Origin: CAWCUK01 sp963798775
GTDB taxonomy: Bacteria > Bacteroidota > Ignavibacteria > Ignavibacteriales > Ignavibacteriaceae
DNA: 64,000 bases
Assembly: GCA_963798775.1 (NCBI GenBank)
Contig: CAWCUK010000004.1
Coordinates: 1-64,000, forward strand
Direction: 5' to 3'
Below are positions 63,048 through 64,000 of this stretch, in pieces. The stretch's first letter is position 1, and every line of letters starts with the position of its first letter. Below the pieces are notes generated by a model that saw only the letters and a list, made by a program, of their open reading frames with translations, was not told where the DNA came from and did not search any database. The translations under genes were made by a program, and so were the position numbers.

Positions 63048-63926
63048 ATGATTAAAAACTACATCAAATTATTCCGGTTACCGCAATGGATCAAAAATTT
63101 ATTCGTTTTTGTTCCATTGCTTTTCAGCCAAAATCTCTTCCGCGGCAGTTACTTTTTTACTGCGTTATTCGGTTTTTTTCTTTTCTGTATAATTTCAAGT
63201 ATTGTCTATATTATCAATGATATAGTTGATTCAGAGTCAGATAAGCTTCATCCTCAAAAGAAGTTACGTCCCATTCCTTCAGGTAAAATATCAAAGAAAA
63301 ACGGTCTTATTTCAGCGTTTGTTTTGGGTGTAATAGGAGCAGCTTTATTACCGGGAGCAAATGCTCCGTTTATTCTTGTTATTGTTGCTTATTTAATCTT
63401 AAATTTGGCATATTCTTTTGCTTTAAAAAATCTCGTGCTCCTGGATATTTTTAGCATCGCGTTCGGTTTCATGCTCCGGGTAATCGGGGGAGCGGTTATA
63501 ATAAATGTTGAAATTTCTAGTTGGCTAATTTTAACAACTCTTTTCCTTTCATTATTTTTAGCCATTATGAAAAGACAATCGGAATTAAAGCACGTGCTCC
63601 AATCTAATCAAATGGCTGTCAGAAAAGTTCTTGCGCAATATTCACTTGAGTTTACTAATCAAATGGCAACTGTGGCGGCGGCGGGAGTAATAATCTGTTA
63701 CGCACTTTATTCTGTTTCCGATAGAACGGTTCATATTTTTCAAACGGAGAATTTAATTTATACAACTCCCTTTGTCGTTTTCGGTATATTCAGATATCTA
63801 TTTTTGGTACATGTGAATCATAAAGGTGAGAATGCCACCGAAATAATGATTTCGGATCTTCCCATGATTTTTAATGTTGTCTTGTATATATTGGCTACAA
63901 CTTTTATAATTTATAAAGTTGTTTAA
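63048..63926 (+). CDS. UbiA-family prenyltransferase (decaprenyl-phosphate phosphoribosyltransferase-like)
   Basis: 292-aa membrane enzyme of the UbiA superfamily. It starts IKNYIKLFRLPQWIKNLFVF, has the first Asp motif YIINDIVDSESDKLHP with KKLRPIPSG, the second motif LVLLDIFSIAFGFMLRVIGG and about eight helices. The WIKN and RPIPSGKIS pattern fits the decaprenyl-phosphate phosphoribosyltransferase (UbiA/Rv3806c) branch, which moves a 5-phosphoribose onto a polyprenyl phosphate. That points to a ribose- or arabinose-containing glycan lipid. The start follows the previous stop without a gap. Confidence 0.85.
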   Translation: MIKNYIKLFRLPQWIKNLFVFVPLLFSQNLFRGSYFFTALFGFFLFCIISSIVYIINDIVDSESDKLHPQKKLRPIPSGKISKKNGLISAFVLGVIGAALLPGANAPFILVIVAYLILNLAYSFALKNLVLLDIFSIAFGFMLRVIGGAVIINVEISSWLILTTLFLSLFLAIMKRQSELKHVLQSNQMAVRKVLAQYSLEFTNQMATVAAAGVIICYALYSVSDRTVHIFQTENLIYTTPFVVFGIFRYLFLVHVNHKGENATEIMISDLPMIFNVVLYILATTFIIYKVV

Positions 63927-63927
63927 A

Positions 63928-64000
63928 ATGAAAAAAAATCTGTTAATACAAATTTCTTATTTCTGTTTTTTAATCCTTTTTATTTTAATATTTTGGGGAT
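63928..64000 (+). CDS. Truncated membrane protein gene at window end
   Basis: An ATG at 63928 opens a hydrophobic N-terminus (MKKNLLIQISYFCFLILFIL) that runs off the window. It lies 1 bp after the prenyltransferase stop. The sequence looks like a membrane anchor or signal segment. Nothing else can be said because only 24 codons are present. Confidence 0.6.
   Translation, partial: MKKNLLIQISYFCFLILFILIFWG

Noticed and set aside
1..64000. CRISPR array
   Set aside because: No regularly spaced direct repeats with unique spacers were found on reading; the only repeat families are the att, inner, iteron and HsdS repeats.

Overview
The window looks like a chromosomal segment from an AT-rich member of the Ignavibacteria (Bacteroidota/Chlorobi group). 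Support: a Por/type IX secretion C-terminal sorting domain with the YPNPFNP motif (28.3-28.6 kb), two PorV/PorQ-family proteins (51.2-53.1 kb), a fused 2-oxoglutarate decarboxylase/succinyltransferase (36.7-40.3 kb), and a Bacteroidetes-type tyrosine integrase. The genus cannot be fixed from the sequence alone.

Layout. (1) 0.2-4.6 kb: a minus-strand run of eight small soluble enzymes (RibD/DHFR-like, SRPBCC, VOC, NTF2-like) plus one decayed gene. (2) 5.1-10.2 kb: a membrane-bound formate dehydrogenase operon (alpha, four-cluster FeS beta, NrfD-type membrane subunit). The alpha subunit has an in-frame UGA at the selenocysteine position, followed by a SECIS-like hairpin. The selenocysteine tRNA gene lies directly downstream. 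(3) 10.34-25.85 kb: an island of about 15.5 kb inserted in the 3' end of that tRNA gene. It is bounded by a 14-bp repeat and carries plus-strand cargo (a type I restriction system with an embedded DUF262/AlbA protein, then a HigBA-SecB toxin-antitoxin-chaperone module). The minus-strand half encodes replication and integration functions (RecA-like ATPase, primase, small DNA-binding proteins, integrase) with an iteron-like repeat cluster. (4) 26.5-36 kb: a secreted glycosyl hydrolase-like protein, an esterase, a corrinoid protein with a MetH-type reactivation partner, an SDR, a repeat lipoprotein and small membrane/regulatory genes. (5) 36-42 kb: tRNA-Val, tRNA-Gly, the 2-oxoglutarate enzyme, pdxH and a DMT transporter. 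(6) 42.2-48.7 kb: archease-RtcB, then deacetylase, processive glycosyltransferase, radical SAM protein, outer-membrane protein and site-2 protease. (7) 48.8-53.1 kb: surface lipoprotein, propeller protein and two PorV-like barrels. (8) 53.2-58 kb: surface polysaccharide genes. (9) 58.1-64 kb: thyA, folA, mutL, an acyl-CoA mutase large subunit, a UbiA-type prenyltransferase and a truncated gene.

The formate dehydrogenase operon and the restriction genes (5.1-18.4 kb) contain many single-base frameshifts, mostly in homopolymers, while conserved protein sequence continues on both sides. The rest of the window has only two such cases (53.2 and 55.75 kb). I read these as probable consensus errors, but real decay cannot be excluded. 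For broken genes I give the full reconstructed span.

The most interesting signals are the selenoprotein locus acting as an island integration site, the duplicated target-recognition domain in HsdS, the DUF262-AlbA protein inside the restriction operon, the SecB-linked toxin-antitoxin module, the iteron cluster, and an acyl-CoA mutase with a non-canonical pair of specificity residues.
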